Positions 34,701-43,570 are shown, counted from the stretch's first letter. The stretch is 64,000 nucleotides of DNA from Oscillospiraceae bacterium (GCA_910575695.1 CAJTGJ010000017.1:1-64000), one strand, 5' to 3'. Made by a program: numbers and translations. The notes: generated from the sequence alone by a model not told the origin.

Positions 34701-35272
34701 AGCCAGTCCGCCGGGCCGGCCTGGGCCTGCACCCGTTTGTGGATGTCCAGAACCACGTCCTCCAGGGTCTGGTCGTCCCGCTCCCCCGCCAGGGCGTCCA
34801 CCAGGGCGGCAAAGGGCGGGTCGCTGCCGATATTGGCGTACCGGGCCTCCAGCACTTCCTCCAGGGCGCGGCGGCGCAGCTCCTCCCCCTCGGCGTCGTC
34901 GCACAGCCGGAAATCCGGGTCCAGGTCCGCCAGATGCCCCCACTGGCGCAGAAAATCCAGGCAGAACGCGTCGATGGTGCAGATGGGGGCTTTGTAAACC
35001 AGCGTGGCATTGCGCCGGAGATGCCGGTCTCCCGGCTTCCGGGCCATCCGGGCGTGGATGGCGGAGGCGATCCGGTCCCGCAGTTCTGCGGCGGCGGCGT
35101 TGGTAAAGGTGATAACCAGGAAGCGGTCGATGTCCTCCCCCTGCTCCACATAGCCCATCAGGCGCTCCACCAGCACCCTGGTCTTGCCCGACCCGGCGGC
35201 GGCGGAGACCAGCAGGTCGCCGCCCCGGTTTTTCACCGCAGCGCGCTGTTCCCTTGTCAGTTCAATAGCCAT
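31712..35272 (-). CDS. addA: Helicase-nuclease AddA subunit
   Basis: 1186 residues. UvrD-like helicase motifs are complete: SAAAGSGKTRVLVERLMG (about 18-34), VITFTNAAAAELRDRI, IMVDEYQDTNAVQN, VGDVKQSIYRFRLAEP, LTIHKSKGLEFPVVVLCGL and VAMTRAEHKLIL. The C-terminal RecB-like nuclease has the catalytic stretch VDCWFVEEDGAVTVVDFKTD. AddAB unwinds and trims broken DNA ends for RecA loading, the Firmicutes counterpart of RecBCD. It overlaps addB by 11 bases, downstream of it. Confidence 0.97.
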   Translation of the reverse strand: MAIELTREQRAAVKNRGGDLLVSAAAGSGKTRVLVERLMGYVEQGEDIDRFLVITFTNAAAAELRDRIASAIHARMARKPGDRHLRRNATLVYKAPICTIDAFCLDFLRQWGHLADLDPDFRLCDDAEGEELRRRALEEVLEARYANIGSDPPFAALVDALAGERDDQTLEDVVLDIHKRVQAQAGPADWLAQRKRDFVLPAGTRPEDTPWGRALLEDSIQLADYWREAMSELRDEITFDPALEHNYGASLDGTIEGLERLCGGLKQGWDAAAGCFPVEFPGAGRKKGADEALKDRLTALRKRCKAQLADLGARFDVTAEQAMEDLRAVGPAMTALLDVTAEFDAAFIRLKQRRRLIDFADGEHLTVRLLTNPDGTPSDLARDAGRQFAEIMVDEYQDTNAVQNAIFKALSAGDNLFMVGDVKQSIYRFRLAEPGIFLDKYERFPPAEQAAPGQGRKLLLSANFRSRPEVLDGVNFIFRNVMTRPVGELDYTGAEALRQGRADLAPDGRYCVELDCVDLSTLSGDSGGDEEKTDKDLIAARAAAARVRALLDSGLPIGDRPVRAEDIVLLMRSPKPVLRHYAAALEELGLPWSADGGQAFFGATEISVAIALLQVIDNPRQDVALLAALRSPLFGFTPDRLALLRAAGEGTVYDCLAAGAARGEEDCADFLALLGELRELSAEESSHRLLWHVYGRLDVPAVFAAMPDGARRRANLMALYDEACRFESGGHRGLMAFLLHLSRMMENGLTVPVPGSGTGGVRILTIHKSKGLEFPVVVLCGLDRSFNEADTKSTVLFHPELGLGPKRTDRDRGLRYTTMARDAVALRKKRQIRAEEMRLLYVAMTRAEHKLILFSTVNGRGNSLASLAAQAQCPPPPRQMGAARSMSEWVLTPALCRRDSTALWAALDRPRPAPPADEGCPWDIRLLSGADFERPQGSGGEAEQARSGESVPPGLVERLAWRYPFGACAAIPSKLTATQLKGREKDSEAAENAVELRPAAPQTILRRPVFEGQRPLTPAQKGTALHMVMQYLDYSRTDSAADIDGEISRLVLGQYITPQQGAAVNPLDILAFFCSELGVRLRRSPRVEREFKFSLLVPAGDYYDGTPPGEEVLLQGVVDCWFVEEDGAVTVVDFKTDRVSEAGVERRAEDYRPQLDAYTRALARAAGVAVKRRYLWFFSMGRAVEV

Positions 35273-38200
35273 GTCCGTCTTCCTCCTCCTCCGCGTGGTT
35301 CAGCCAGGCCCAGAACTCCGCCGCCTTGACGGCCCTGCGGTACCGCCGGGCGTCGCCGCAGCCCTCCTCGAAGTGGCACGCCGCCCGGTAGTCGCACCAG
35401 CGGCATGGGTTTTTATCGGCGTTGTGCCAGTAGGGGTCGGCGTCGATGTTGCCCGCCGCCAGCTCCCCGGCGGCGGCGCGCAGGGCGCTGGTGATGTATT
35501 CGTCCAGCGCCGCCATCTGCTCATCCGTCACCAGATAGTCGCCGCCCCTCCGGCCCGAGCTGACGGGGAGGAAGCGGTACTCTCCGGCGGTGTGCTCCAT
35601 GGCGGACAGCACGTCCGGGTCGTCCAGCACCAGCCCCTGGCGGCACAGGAGCTTGTCCCGGCTGGCCTGAATCTCCTCGTCGGTCATGCCCCGCTCGCCG
35701 TCCACCAGGGGGGTGCGGGCGGGGACGTACAGCACCCCCGCCGGGACGATCTCCCCAGGGCCGAACACCCGCCGGCCCTCCCGGCTCAGGGCAAACAGGT
35801 ACAGCAGCATCTGCAGGCCCCGGCCATCCTCCACATCGGCGAAGTCGAAGCTCTTTTTGCCAGTTTTGTAGTCCACCACCCGCAGGTAGCGCTTCCCATT
35901 GTGCTCCCACTGGTCCACCCGGTCCACAAAGCCGGACAGCCGCAGGCGCACCCCCCGCTCCGCCTCCACCGGGGGCAGAACCTTGTCCTTTCCCCGGCCG
36001 AAGCCCAGCTCAAAGGCGGCGGGGGTGAAGTCGGACACGGACAGCTCGGAGGCCACGCTCTGCACCACCGCCAGCGCCGCCTGCTTCATCCGCTGGAACA
36101 GATACCGGAACCGGGCGGTCTCCCCCTCCAGGCCGGACAGGGCTTCCCGCTCATAGCGGTCCGCGGCCTCCTGGGACAGGCGGCGCACCCCCTCCCCGTC
36201 GCTGAGGGAAATCTCCCGGGCCTTTGCCTCCCGCAGGGTGTTTTCCAGCACGTCGTGGACGAAGGTGCCGTAGTCGGAGGGCCGGAATGCCGCCCTCTGC
36301 CGGGGCTTCGCGTCCAGGCCGAAGCGGAGGAAATAGCTGAAATGGCAGGAGTTGACCAGGTCCAGCTTGGTGGCGGACATGGGCACCACCGGTCCGAACA
36401 GCTCCCGCACCGCGGGGGGGGACAGCCGCCCCCGCCGCCAGCGGGACGCCTGCCGGATGCGCTCCACCCGGGGGGCCAGTCCGGGGACCTGCAGCAGGGC
36501 GGAGGCCACCAGCGGGTCCTGCCCCGCCAGCTCCACCGCCGCGTCCGGGGCGGACAGCCGGGCCAGCGGGCTGGAGCCGTCCGCCACAGGCCCGTCGGGA
36601 AACAGCGCCGCCAGACGCTCCCAGAGGAAGCAGGGCATTTTCTGGTTTTCCCCCGCCCCGGCGGCATAGCTGACGTACAGCCGCTCAGAGGGGCGGGCGC
36701 AGGTCTCGTAGGCGATGGTCATCTCCCGGCGGAGCTTGTCCTCCTGCTTTGGGGCCAGCTCGATGTCCATGGCGGACAGGGCGTCCCGGTCCTGGGAATC
36801 GAACAGCCCCGGGGACGGGGCGCAGTCGGGGATGGAATTGCTGTCCGCCCCCAGCAAGAACAGCGCCCTGACCTCCTTGTGGGCCATGCGGGGGGCGTCC
36901 CCCACCGTCACGGCGTCCAGGGACACAGGAATGGCCCCCACGTCGTACTGGCTGAGCACCAGGGAGAACAGGCGGGAAAATTCCTCCGGCTCCAGTTCCG
37001 TGTCCGCCAGCAAAAGGGCGCACTGCTCCAGCCCGCCCACCAGGATGTCCCACAGCTGGCGGTACTGGGCGGCGGCGGTGCGCTCACCCCGCCCGTCCAG
37101 GCTGTCCGCCCGCTGGGCCAGCCGGGTGGGCAGGTCGATATCGTCCAGCAGCTGGTACAGCGCCAGGGCGCGGCCCCGGCCCGTCTTGTCCTTGTTTTTC
37201 CGCAGGGCCTCCAGGGGGGCGATAACCCGGCGGCGCAGGCCGTCCAGCCACGCCACCAGGGCGGCGTCCGCCTCGGTGAACTCCCGCCCGTAGCCTTCCG
37301 GGTGCATATCCCAGGGCTTTTTCCGGGTCCAGGCGGAGCCCTTCAGGTCCCAGGTGAGGACGTAGTTCTCCAGCAGGTCCCGTTCCTCATCCGAGATGCC
37401 CGTCAGCCCGGTTTTCAGGTAGCGGAACAGCTCGTCATAGGGGTAGTCCGACCCCGCCGCCGCCAGGGCGGAGGTCACCAGGGCCAGCACCGGCTTTTCC
37501 AGCACATCCTCCATGGCGGACAAGAACACCGGCACCCCGTACCGGGCAAAGGTGCTGCTGATCAGCTCGCCGTACCCGTCCAGGCGGCGGGTGCACACGG
37601 CGATGTCCCGGCAGCGGTAACGCTCCTCCCGCAGCAGCCGCAGAGTCTCGGCGGCGCACCACTCCGCCTCCTGCCGGGGGGTGGCGGCGGCGACCCGGGT
37701 AACGGTACACGCTCCCGTCCAGGGGGGCCCTGAAGAGGGGCCGAACAGGCTGCGCTCCAGGAATTCCAGGGACGGGTGCCGGGGGAGGGGCCGGTTTACC
37801 GCCTCCTCCTGGACGGGGAGGGCGTCCGCTCCTGCCATCCGGGCCAGCCGCTTCGCCGCACGCAGGGCGGGCTGGAAGATCTCCGACGGGCCGTCCCCGG
37901 CATCGCACACAAAGGCCACCGTCAGCTCCCCCTGGGCCATGAGGGCGGACAGCACCGTTTCCTCCTGGGGGGTGAAATCGGTGAAGCCGTACACATAGAA
38001 CCCCATCCCCGCCCCCCAGCGGGTGTCCCGGAGCTGGCGGGCCAGACGGTCCAGCCGCCCCCGGGGGTCGGCGGCCCCCTGGGCCTCCAGGGCCTGGTAG
38101 GCGGCGTAGATCAGCCCCAGGTCCCGGAGCTTGTCCCCCTGCCGACCGCCCAGCTCCTCCCCGGCGGAGATCAGCGTTTCCGGCTGGACCTGGTAGGAGC

Positions 38201-38573
38201 GGCACTCGTCCACCGTGGCCAGCAGGCCGGTGAGGAACGCGGGCTTCCGGGAGGAGGTGCGGTAGGCGGACAGCGTGTCGGACACCCGCCGCAGGGCGGC
38301 GTACATCAGCAGCATCCGGCCCCCGGCGTCCAGCATGGGCGCGGCCCCGCCCCCGGCGGCGTCGGTGAGCCGCCCCGCCAGACGGGTGAAGGACAGCACC
38401 TCGCACTCCATGGACGCGCCGCCCTCCAGCGCGGCGCACATGGCCCGCTCCGTCTCATGGGAATACTGCTCGGGGACGATGAGCAGGCGGCGGCGGGCGG
38501 CGGAGCGGCCCATGCGCTCCAAAAGCTCCCCCCGGATGTCCTGCCCCGCCCGGGCGTAGAGAAGATTCAGCAT
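35262..38573 (-). CDS. addB: Helicase-nuclease AddB subunit
   Basis: 1103 residues. The N-terminus RRRLLIVPEQYSHETERAMC belongs to the AddB helicase-like domain, which recognises Chi but lacks a working helicase motor. The C-terminal nuclease has RYLRVVDYKTGKKSFDF. Cysteines near the end (CRWCDYRAACHFEEGC) form the iron-sulfur cluster with an upstream Cys. The ATG at 38573 fits the family start; the frame extends to 38672 without a ribosome binding site. It starts the addB-addA operon and is divergent from infC. Confidence 0.96.
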   Translation of the reverse strand: MLNLLYARAGQDIRGELLERMGRSAARRRLLIVPEQYSHETERAMCAALEGGASMECEVLSFTRLAGRLTDAAGGGAAPMLDAGGRMLLMYAALRRVSDTLSAYRTSSRKPAFLTGLLATVDECRSYQVQPETLISAGEELGGRQGDKLRDLGLIYAAYQALEAQGAADPRGRLDRLARQLRDTRWGAGMGFYVYGFTDFTPQEETVLSALMAQGELTVAFVCDAGDGPSEIFQPALRAAKRLARMAGADALPVQEEAVNRPLPRHPSLEFLERSLFGPSSGPPWTGACTVTRVAAATPRQEAEWCAAETLRLLREERYRCRDIAVCTRRLDGYGELISSTFARYGVPVFLSAMEDVLEKPVLALVTSALAAAGSDYPYDELFRYLKTGLTGISDEERDLLENYVLTWDLKGSAWTRKKPWDMHPEGYGREFTEADAALVAWLDGLRRRVIAPLEALRKNKDKTGRGRALALYQLLDDIDLPTRLAQRADSLDGRGERTAAAQYRQLWDILVGGLEQCALLLADTELEPEEFSRLFSLVLSQYDVGAIPVSLDAVTVGDAPRMAHKEVRALFLLGADSNSIPDCAPSPGLFDSQDRDALSAMDIELAPKQEDKLRREMTIAYETCARPSERLYVSYAAGAGENQKMPCFLWERLAALFPDGPVADGSSPLARLSAPDAAVELAGQDPLVASALLQVPGLAPRVERIRQASRWRRGRLSPPAVRELFGPVVPMSATKLDLVNSCHFSYFLRFGLDAKPRQRAAFRPSDYGTFVHDVLENTLREAKAREISLSDGEGVRRLSQEAADRYEREALSGLEGETARFRYLFQRMKQAALAVVQSVASELSVSDFTPAAFELGFGRGKDKVLPPVEAERGVRLRLSGFVDRVDQWEHNGKRYLRVVDYKTGKKSFDFADVEDGRGLQMLLYLFALSREGRRVFGPGEIVPAGVLYVPARTPLVDGERGMTDEEIQASRDKLLCRQGLVLDDPDVLSAMEHTAGEYRFLPVSSGRRGGDYLVTDEQMAALDEYITSALRAAAGELAAGNIDADPYWHNADKNPCRWCDYRAACHFEEGCGDARRYRRAVKAAEFWAWLNHAEEEEDGHGY

Positions 38574-38633
38574 AAAGGGCCCCCTTTCGCGTTTTTTTCC
38601 ATTATAGCAAAAACGGGGCCGGAAAAAAAGCTG

Positions 38634-38662
38634 TTGACAAACCCTTCCCCATCTGGTATGAT
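38634..38662 (+). promoter_or_regulatory. Promoter of infC-rpmI-rplT
   Basis: TTGACA (38634-38639) and TATGAT (38657-38662) with a 17-base spacer. The infC start is 160 bases downstream. Confidence 0.8.
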
Positions 38663-38668
38663 ACTTTG

Positions 38669-38815
38669 GCAAAAGGAAGCAGGAATGGCGCCGCCATCCT
38701 CACCTCCCGCCGCGGGGCGAAGGGGTTTACATGGTGAAATCCGCACCGCCGGGTGCGTGTTTCGTTGTGGACGTGGGCGCTGTTGCGCTCACGTTTTGAC
38801 ATTTCTTAGGAGGTG
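38669..38815 (+). promoter_or_regulatory. Leader of infC-rpmI-rplT with attenuator hairpin
   Basis: A leader of about 150 bases, as expected for the L20-regulated leader of Firmicutes. At 38771-38797 the hairpin ACGTGGGCGC-TGTT-GCGCTCACGT is followed by TTTTG, so it may act as an attenuator. L20 binding to a leader structure is known from Bacillus; the specific L20-binding fold was not confirmed here. Confidence 0.5.
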
Positions 38816-38822
38816 CGTGACC

Positions 38823-39353
38823 ATAGCAAATACGGCTCATCAAATCAACGAGGAGATCCGCGACCGGGAGGTGCGGCTGATCGGCGCCGACGGCGCACAG
38901 CTGGGCGTCATGTCCGCCCGGGAGGCTCAGGCCCGCGCCGACGAGGCCGGCCTGGACCTGGTGAAGATCTCCCCCACCGCCAAACCCCCCGTTTGCAAGC
39001 TCATGGACTACGGCAAGTTCAAGTTCGAGCAGGCCAAGCGGGAGAAGGAGGCCAAAAAGAACCAGCACGTGGTGGAGGTCAAGGAAGTGCGGATGTCCCC
39101 CGGCATCGACATCGGGGACTTCAACACCAAGCTGCGCAACGCCCAGAAATTCCTGAGCGAGGGCAACCGGGTAAAGGTGACCGTCCGCTTCCGGGGCCGG
39201 GAGATGGCCCATACCGACATCGGCCGCAAGCTGCTGCTGGATTTTGCCGGCCAGTGCGGGCCGCTGGCGGTGATGGACAAGGAGCCCAAGCTGGAGGGCC
39301 GGCACATGAGCATTTTCCTGTCCGCCAAGAGCGCCAAGACGAATAAGCAGTAA
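38823..39353 (+). CDS. infC: Translation initiation factor IF-3 (ATA start codon)
   Basis: 176 residues. The N-terminal domain has [20 protein letters not shown], the C-terminal domain [20 protein letters not shown] with [14 protein letters not shown]-3 checks the start codon and keeps subunits apart. No ATG, GTG or TTG is positioned correctly; ATA at 38823 sits eight bases after GGAGGT, while a GTG at 38817 is only two bases from it. Non-canonical AUU/AUC/AUA starts are the well-known basis of infC autoregulation, so ATA is the likely start. The rpmI gene follows 122 bases later. Confidence 0.93.
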   Translation: MANTAHQINEEIRDREVRLIGADGAQLGVMSAREAQARADEAGLDLVKISPTAKPPVCKLMDYGKFKFEQAKREKEAKKNQHVVEVKEVRMSPGIDIGDFNTKLRNAQKFLSEGNRVKVTVRFRGREMAHTDIGRKLLLDFAGQCGPLAVMDKEPKLEGRHMSIFLSAKSAKTNKQ

Positions 39354-39475
39354 AAAAGCGCGGAGCCGCCGCGAGCTGCGGGCTGAGGCCGGAGCGGAGC
39401 GAACCGGCGAAGCGTGACAAGCGATCCCACGCGGTGCTTACCGCACCATCAACACACGTAAAGGAGATAACCGCC

Positions 39476-39679
39476 ATGCCTAAAGTGAAAACACACAGCG
39501 GCGCCAAGAAGCGCTTCAATCTGACCAAGAACGGGAAGGTCAAGCGCGCCCACGCCAACAAGAGCCACCTGCTCAACGGCCACGGCAAGACCCGCAAGCT
39601 CAAGAGGAGCCTCCGCAAGGGCGGCTACGCCGACGTGACCAACGCGGCCACCATCAAGCGCATGGTCCCCTACAAATAA
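39476..39679 (+). CDS. rpmI: 50S ribosomal protein L35
   Basis: 67 residues, highly basic. Sequence [19 protein letters not shown] and [14 protein letters not shown] identify L35. AAAGGAG lies ten bases before the ATG; the upstream 39354-39475 stretch is GC-rich with possible hairpins but no recognised element. It sits between infC and rplT, as in most bacteria. Confidence 0.97.
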   Translation: MPKVKTHSGAKKRFNLTKNGKVKRAHANKSHLLNGHGKTRKLKRSLRKGGYADVTNAATIKRMVPYK

Positions 39680-39723
39680 GGGAAAACATCACAATTTCAC
39701 TCAACATAGGAGGCTGAACGACA

Positions 39724-40080
39724 ATGGCAAGAGTCAAGGGCGCGATGATGACGCGCAAGAGAAGGAATAAGATTCTCAAACTGGCCAAGGGCTACTGGGG
39801 CGCCAAGAGCAAGCATTTCAAGATGGCCAACGAGCAGGTGATGAAATCCCTGCAGTACGCCTACGTGGGCCGACGCCTGAAGAAGCGCGACTTCCGTCAG
39901 CTGTGGATCGCCCGCATCAGCGCTGCTTGCAAGCTCAACGGGATGAACTACTCCACCTTCATGCACGGCCTGAAGCTGGCCAACGTGGAGATCAACCGCA
40001 AGATGCTGGCCGAGCTGGCCGTCAACGACAAGGCCGCCTTCACCCAGCTCACCGAGCTGGCCAAGGGCAAGCTGGCCTGA
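39724..40080 (+). CDS. rplT: 50S ribosomal protein L20
   Basis: 118 residues: [39 protein letters not shown] and [17 protein letters not shown]20 is a 23S rRNA-binding assembly protein and represses its own operon through the leader. It starts 44 bases after rpmI with GGAGG upstream and is followed by a terminator. Confidence 0.97.
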   Translation: MARVKGAMMTRKRRNKILKLAKGYWGAKSKHFKMANEQVMKSLQYAYVGRRLKKRDFRQLWIARISAACKLNGMNYSTFMHGLKLANVEINRKMLAELAVNDKAAFTQLTELAKGKLA

Positions 40081-40093
40081 ATGATCCCGCGCC

Positions 40094-40125
40094 AAAGCGC
40101 CTGGTCCATGGGGCCGGGCGCTTTT
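40094..40125 (+). terminator. Terminator of infC-rpmI-rplT
   Basis: AAAGCGCC / GGGCGCTTT stem with inner GG-CC pairs, ending in TTTT. Confidence 0.75.
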
Positions 40126-40302
40126 CCTTTGCCCGGAGGAGCGGCCAGCGGCAAAAGATGGCTCGGGCTGCCATGGCCTGACGGCCCGGTTTGGATAGGC
40201 CCTTGTGCGGCAGTCTGATATACAAAGGGCCGTTTGTCCGGCGTTTTTTTCCGGTTTTCGGCGGGCGCAACCTGTAGTTGCGGAAGTTCCAGCCTGATTT
40301 GG

Positions 40303-40331
40303 TTGACCAGAACGGGGAATGGGGCTACGAT
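40303..40331 (+). promoter_or_regulatory. Predicted promoter of the HTH gene at 40383
   Basis: TTGACC (40303-40308) and TACGAT (40326-40331) with a 17-base spacer. Nothing else was seen in 40126-40382. Confidence 0.45.
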
Positions 40332-40382
40332 ATGGGGGTGTTAACACGGAATGCGGCCGCAGGATCCAGGAGGTATATTGTT

Positions 40383-41027
40383 ATGAAATTGGGAGAAAAA
40401 TTGCAGCAGCTCCGCAAGCGGAGCGGCCTGTCCCAGGAACAGCTTGCGTCACAGCTCGCCGTGTCCCGGCAGGCGGTGAGCAAGTGGGAGCTGGACGAGA
40501 CCATGCCGGACACGGAAAACGTCATCCAGCTCAGCCGGATTTTCGGCGTGAGCTGCGACTACCTGCTCCGGGAGGAGGTGGACGAGCAGGGCGCGCCCCT
40601 GTCCGCCGCGCCGGGGGAGGCCCATCTGGACGGGCCGGGATGGGCGCATAACGCGTCTGCCCTGTCGCTGGCGGCGTGCGCCATCGGGCTTCTGCTGGCC
40701 CTGGGGGGCTGGATTCATGAGCAGACCTCCGGCCCGCTCATCATCGGATTGATTATCCAGATTCTGGGCGTATTGCTGTTCGAGCTGGCGGCGCCCCGCA
40801 TGGACGGCGGCGGCAAAACCGCCCGCCTCACCTTTTATATGGCGGCAAACTGGCTGCTGATGCCCATACCCGCGGCGGTTCTGTGCAGCTGGGGCCTCCG
40901 CATTTACGTCAAGCCCCTTTCGAGCCTGCTGGCCTGGTCGGCGGTTTTGCTCTGCGATCTGCTGCTCAGCGGGGCGCTGACGGCGGCGCTGGCCAGGCTG
41001 CGGCGGCGTCAGGCCCAAGAAACGTAA
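40383..41027 (+). CDS. XRE-family HTH regulator with four-helix membrane domain
   Basis: 214 residues. Residues 1-65 are an XRE HTH (LGEKLQQLRKRSGLSQEQLA, VSRQAVSKWELDETMPDTEN). After a short linker come four membrane segments (ALSLAACAIGLLLALGGWI; PLIIGLIIQILGVLLFELA; YMAANWLLMPIPAAVLCSWG; LAWSAVLLCDLLLSGALTA). A membrane-bound regulator, similar in concept to the one at 15821-16228. The RBS CCAGGAGG precedes the ATG; the longer frame to 40278 lacks one. The next gene follows 67 bases later. Confidence 0.85.
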   Translation: MKLGEKLQQLRKRSGLSQEQLASQLAVSRQAVSKWELDETMPDTENVIQLSRIFGVSCDYLLREEVDEQGAPLSAAPGEAHLDGPGWAHNASALSLAACAIGLLLALGGWIHEQTSGPLIIGLIIQILGVLLFELAAPRMDGGGKTARLTFYMAANWLLMPIPAAVLCSWGLRIYVKPLSSLLAWSAVLLCDLLLSGALTAALARLRRRQAQET

Positions 41028-41094
41028 AAATTTCCCGCGCATGGAATCCTCCCGTTTTCCTATCCTAACTTCAAATGGAAACGGGGGGATTTTC

Positions 41095-41613
41095 ATGCGC
41101 TGGCTCTGGTATTTTATCATTTACAGCTTTGCGGGCTTTTTGCTGGAGGTGGCCTTCGCCCGGGCCATCCGCCACCCCAAGCGGGACCGCAAGTGCTTCG
41201 TGCTCCTCCCGCTGTGCCCGGTGTACGGGCTGGGGGCGTGCCTGATCCTGCTTCTGGCCCCGCTGATGCCGGGCCCGCTGTGGGTGATGGCGGCGGGGGG
41301 CCTTGCCGCCACCGGGGCGGAGCTGGCTATGGGGCTGTTCTACCGCTTCGCCCTGGGGGTGCGGTTCTGGGATTACACCGGCATCCGGGGCAGTCTGGGC
41401 GGGCTGGTCTGCCCCAGGTTTTCCCTGTACTGGACAGTGCTGGCGCTGGCGCTGGTCTACCTGGTCCATCCCGCCGTGTCCCTGCTGGCGGAGGGCATCC
41501 CGGCCTTTCTGGCCCCGCCCGCGGCCATCCTGCTGGGGGCGGACGGGGCGGTGTCCTGCGCGGCCCTGCGGCGGGCGGGGGATACCGATGTGCTGAAATG
41601 GTACGCGCCGTAG
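41095..41613 (+). CDS. Putative ABC-transporter type IV membrane protein (PF06541 type)
   Basis: 172 residues with five membrane segments. The start RWLWYFIIYSFAGFLLEVAF and the KCFVLLPLCPVYGLGACLIL pattern resemble PF06541 (CmpB-like) proteins, whose function is unclear. The RBS ACGGGGGGA is upstream of the ATG. It follows the HTH gene by 67 bases and could be its target. It is not an ABC permease of the classic kind: no EAA loop is seen. Confidence 0.65.
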   Translation: MRWLWYFIIYSFAGFLLEVAFARAIRHPKRDRKCFVLLPLCPVYGLGACLILLLAPLMPGPLWVMAAGGLAATGAELAMGLFYRFALGVRFWDYTGIRGSLGGLVCPRFSLYWTVLALALVYLVHPAVSLLAEGIPAFLAPPAAILLGADGAVSCAALRRAGDTDVLKWYAP

Positions 41614-41654
41614 GGATGCACGGCCTTTAGCCCCTCCCCCATGCGGGTTGCACC

Positions 41655-41683
41655 TTGACAATGCGCGTATTTCGGCATAAAAT
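41655..41683 (+). promoter_or_regulatory. Promoter of metN-metI
   Basis: TTGACA (41655-41660) and TAAAAT (41678-41683) with a 17-base spacer, 40 bases before metN. There is no room for a T-box or S-box, so metN-metI are not under methionine-specific riboswitch control in the leader. Confidence 0.7.
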
Positions 41684-41723
41684 AAGGGCCATCCTGTAAC
41701 CCCGGGAGAGAGGGGAGAAAAAC

Positions 41724-42728
41724 ATGATCGAACTGAAAAATGTATCCAAAATATTCCCCACCGCGGAAGGGGCGCTGCACGCCCTCACCGACGTGTCCCT
41801 CACCATCGGAGACGGCGAGGTGTACGGCATTGTGGGCATGAGCGGCGCGGGCAAGTCCACCCTGGTGCGGTGCATCAACCTGCTGGAGCGGCCCACCTCC
41901 GGCCAGGTGGTGATCGACGGGGACGACCTGTGCGCCATGAGCCGGAAGGAGCTGATCGCCCAGCGGCGGTCCATCAGCATGATCTTCCAGCAGTTCAACC
42001 TGCTGATGCAGCGCACCTGCCTGAAAAACATCTGCTTTCCCATGGAAATCGCCAAAAAGCCCAAGGCGGACGCGGAAAAGCGCGCCCATGAGCTGCTGGA
42101 GATCGTGGGCCTGCCCGACAAGGCGGACGCCTATCCCGCCCAGCTGTCCGGCGGACAGAAACAGCGCATCGCCATCGCCCGGGCTCTGGCCAGCGACCCC
42201 AAGATTCTGCTGTGCGACGAGGCAACCTCCGCCCTGGACCCCAAGACCACAAGGGACATCCTGCGGCTGGTGAAGGACATCAACCGCCGCCTGGGCATCA
42301 CCGTGGTGGTGATCACCCATGAGATGGCGGTGGTGGAGGAGATCTGCACCCAGGTGGCCATCCTGGACCACGGCCATGTGATGGAGACGGGCAGCGTGGA
42401 GCAGGTGTTCTCCAACCCCCGGAGCGAGGCGGGCCGGCGGCTGGTCTACCCCGACGGGGTGCGGGTGGAGGAGCTGCCCGCCGCCAACGTCATCCGCATC
42501 GCCTTCAACGGCGGCTCCAGCTATGAGCCGCTTATCGCGTCCCTTGCCATCGACTGCGGCGTGAAGGTGAACATACTGGGAGCGGACACCCGGAACGTCA
42601 ACGGGCAGGCCTTCGGCACCATGCTGCTGGGCCTGCCGGAAAACCGCGCGGAGGCGGAAAAGGCCGTCGAGTACATCAAAAACCAGCCCAATGTGACCAT
42701 GGAGGAGGTGCGGGATTACCATGCTTGA
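41724..42728 (+). CDS. metN: Methionine ABC transporter ATP-binding protein
   Basis: 334 residues. ABC motifs: Walker A GMSGAGKSTLVRCINLLERP, Q-loop MIFQQFNLLMQRT, signature LSGGQKQRIAIARAL, Walker B LLCDEATSALDP. The C-terminal NIL domain (about 250-334; NVIRIAFNGGSSYEPLIASL) is the methionine-sensing ACT-like part of MetN. It drives uptake of methionine by MetI. It overlaps metI by eight bases and is the first gene after the metNI promoter. Confidence 0.96.
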   Translation: MIELKNVSKIFPTAEGALHALTDVSLTIGDGEVYGIVGMSGAGKSTLVRCINLLERPTSGQVVIDGDDLCAMSRKELIAQRRSISMIFQQFNLLMQRTCLKNICFPMEIAKKPKADAEKRAHELLEIVGLPDKADAYPAQLSGGQKQRIAIARALASDPKILLCDEATSALDPKTTRDILRLVKDINRRLGITVVVITHEMAVVEEICTQVAILDHGHVMETGSVEQVFSNPRSEAGRRLVYPDGVRVEELPAANVIRIAFNGGSSYEPLIASLAIDCGVKVNILGADTRNVNGQAFGTMLLGLPENRAEAEKAVEYIKNQPNVTMEEVRDYHA

Positions 42729-43500
42729 CTTTTTATCCGACCCGAAGGTGCTGGAGCAGCTGGACATACTCCGGCAGACCACCGGCCCGGGCATCTGGGA
42801 GACGCTGTACTCCACCGTGCTGGCCACCGCGCTGGCCTATGTCATCGGCCTGCCCCTGGGCGTGATCCTGGTCACCGGGGAGCAGGGGGGCATCCGGCCC
42901 CTGCCCGGGGCGCTGATGAAGGCGCTGAACTTTATCGTCAACGTCCTGCGCTCCATCCCCTTCCTGATTTTGATGATGATGGTGATCCCCCTGTCCCGCC
43001 TGCTGGTGGGCACCAGCGTGGGCACTGTGGCCCTCATCGTCCCCCTGGTCATCGCCGCGTTCCCCTTCGTGGCCCGGGTGGTGGAGGGCTCCCTGCGGGA
43101 GATGGACCGGGGCATGATCGAGGCCGCCCAGTCCATGGGCTGCACCACCTTCCAGATCATCTGGAAGGTGCTCCTGCCCGAGTGCCTGCCCTCCCTGATC
43201 GTGGGCTTTACCACCGCGTCCATCACTATTTTGAGCTATGGCGCGATGGCGGGCATCATCGGCGGCGGCGGGCTGGGCGCGATTGCCATCAACTACGGCT
43301 ACTACCGCAAAAAAAACGTGGTCATGTACATCACCGTCATTGTGCTGGTGCTCCTGGTGCAGCTCCTGCAGTCCTTCGGCACCCGGATGGCGGTGCGGCT
43401 GGACAAGCGGCTCAACCATAACAGCCGGAAAAACGTCCAGAACGCCGCCAGGGCCAAGGTCCAGAAGGACAAGAGAAGCGGCGGCGGCGCGATGAGATAA
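42721..43500 (+). CDS. metI: Methionine ABC transporter permease
   Basis: 259 residues with five membrane helices, start LETLYSTVLATALAYVIGLPL-like, and the MetI EAA segment MIEAAQSMGCTTFQIIWKVL. The C-terminal tail is longer than usual and basic (NSRKNVQNAARAKVQKDKRS). It forms a dimer with two MetN. It overlaps metN and is followed 71 bases later by the metQ promoter. Confidence 0.95.
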   Translation: MLDFLSDPKVLEQLDILRQTTGPGIWETLYSTVLATALAYVIGLPLGVILVTGEQGGIRPLPGALMKALNFIVNVLRSIPFLILMMMVIPLSRLLVGTSVGTVALIVPLVIAAFPFVARVVEGSLREMDRGMIEAAQSMGCTTFQIIWKVLLPECLPSLIVGFTTASITILSYGAMAGIIGGGGLGAIAINYGYYRKKNVVMYITVIVLVLLVQLLQSFGTRMAVRLDKRLNHNSRKNVQNAARAKVQKDKRSGGGAMR

Positions 43501-43515
43501 CCCGGCGGATTTGTG

Positions 43516-43548
43516 GGAAGGGACAAAGATATGCCCCTTGTCCCTTCC
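43516..43548 (+). terminator. Hairpin after metI
   Basis: GGAAGGGACAA / TTGTCCCTTCC stem with an 11-base loop. No T run follows, so it is either a weak terminator or an mRNA-stabilising end. Confidence 0.4.
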
Positions 43549-43570
43549 TACTTATGTAACATTCGCCCCA

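Noticed and set aside
43516-43548. Hairpin after metI considered as a strong terminator
   Set aside because: No T run on the plus strand; kept only as a weak feature.
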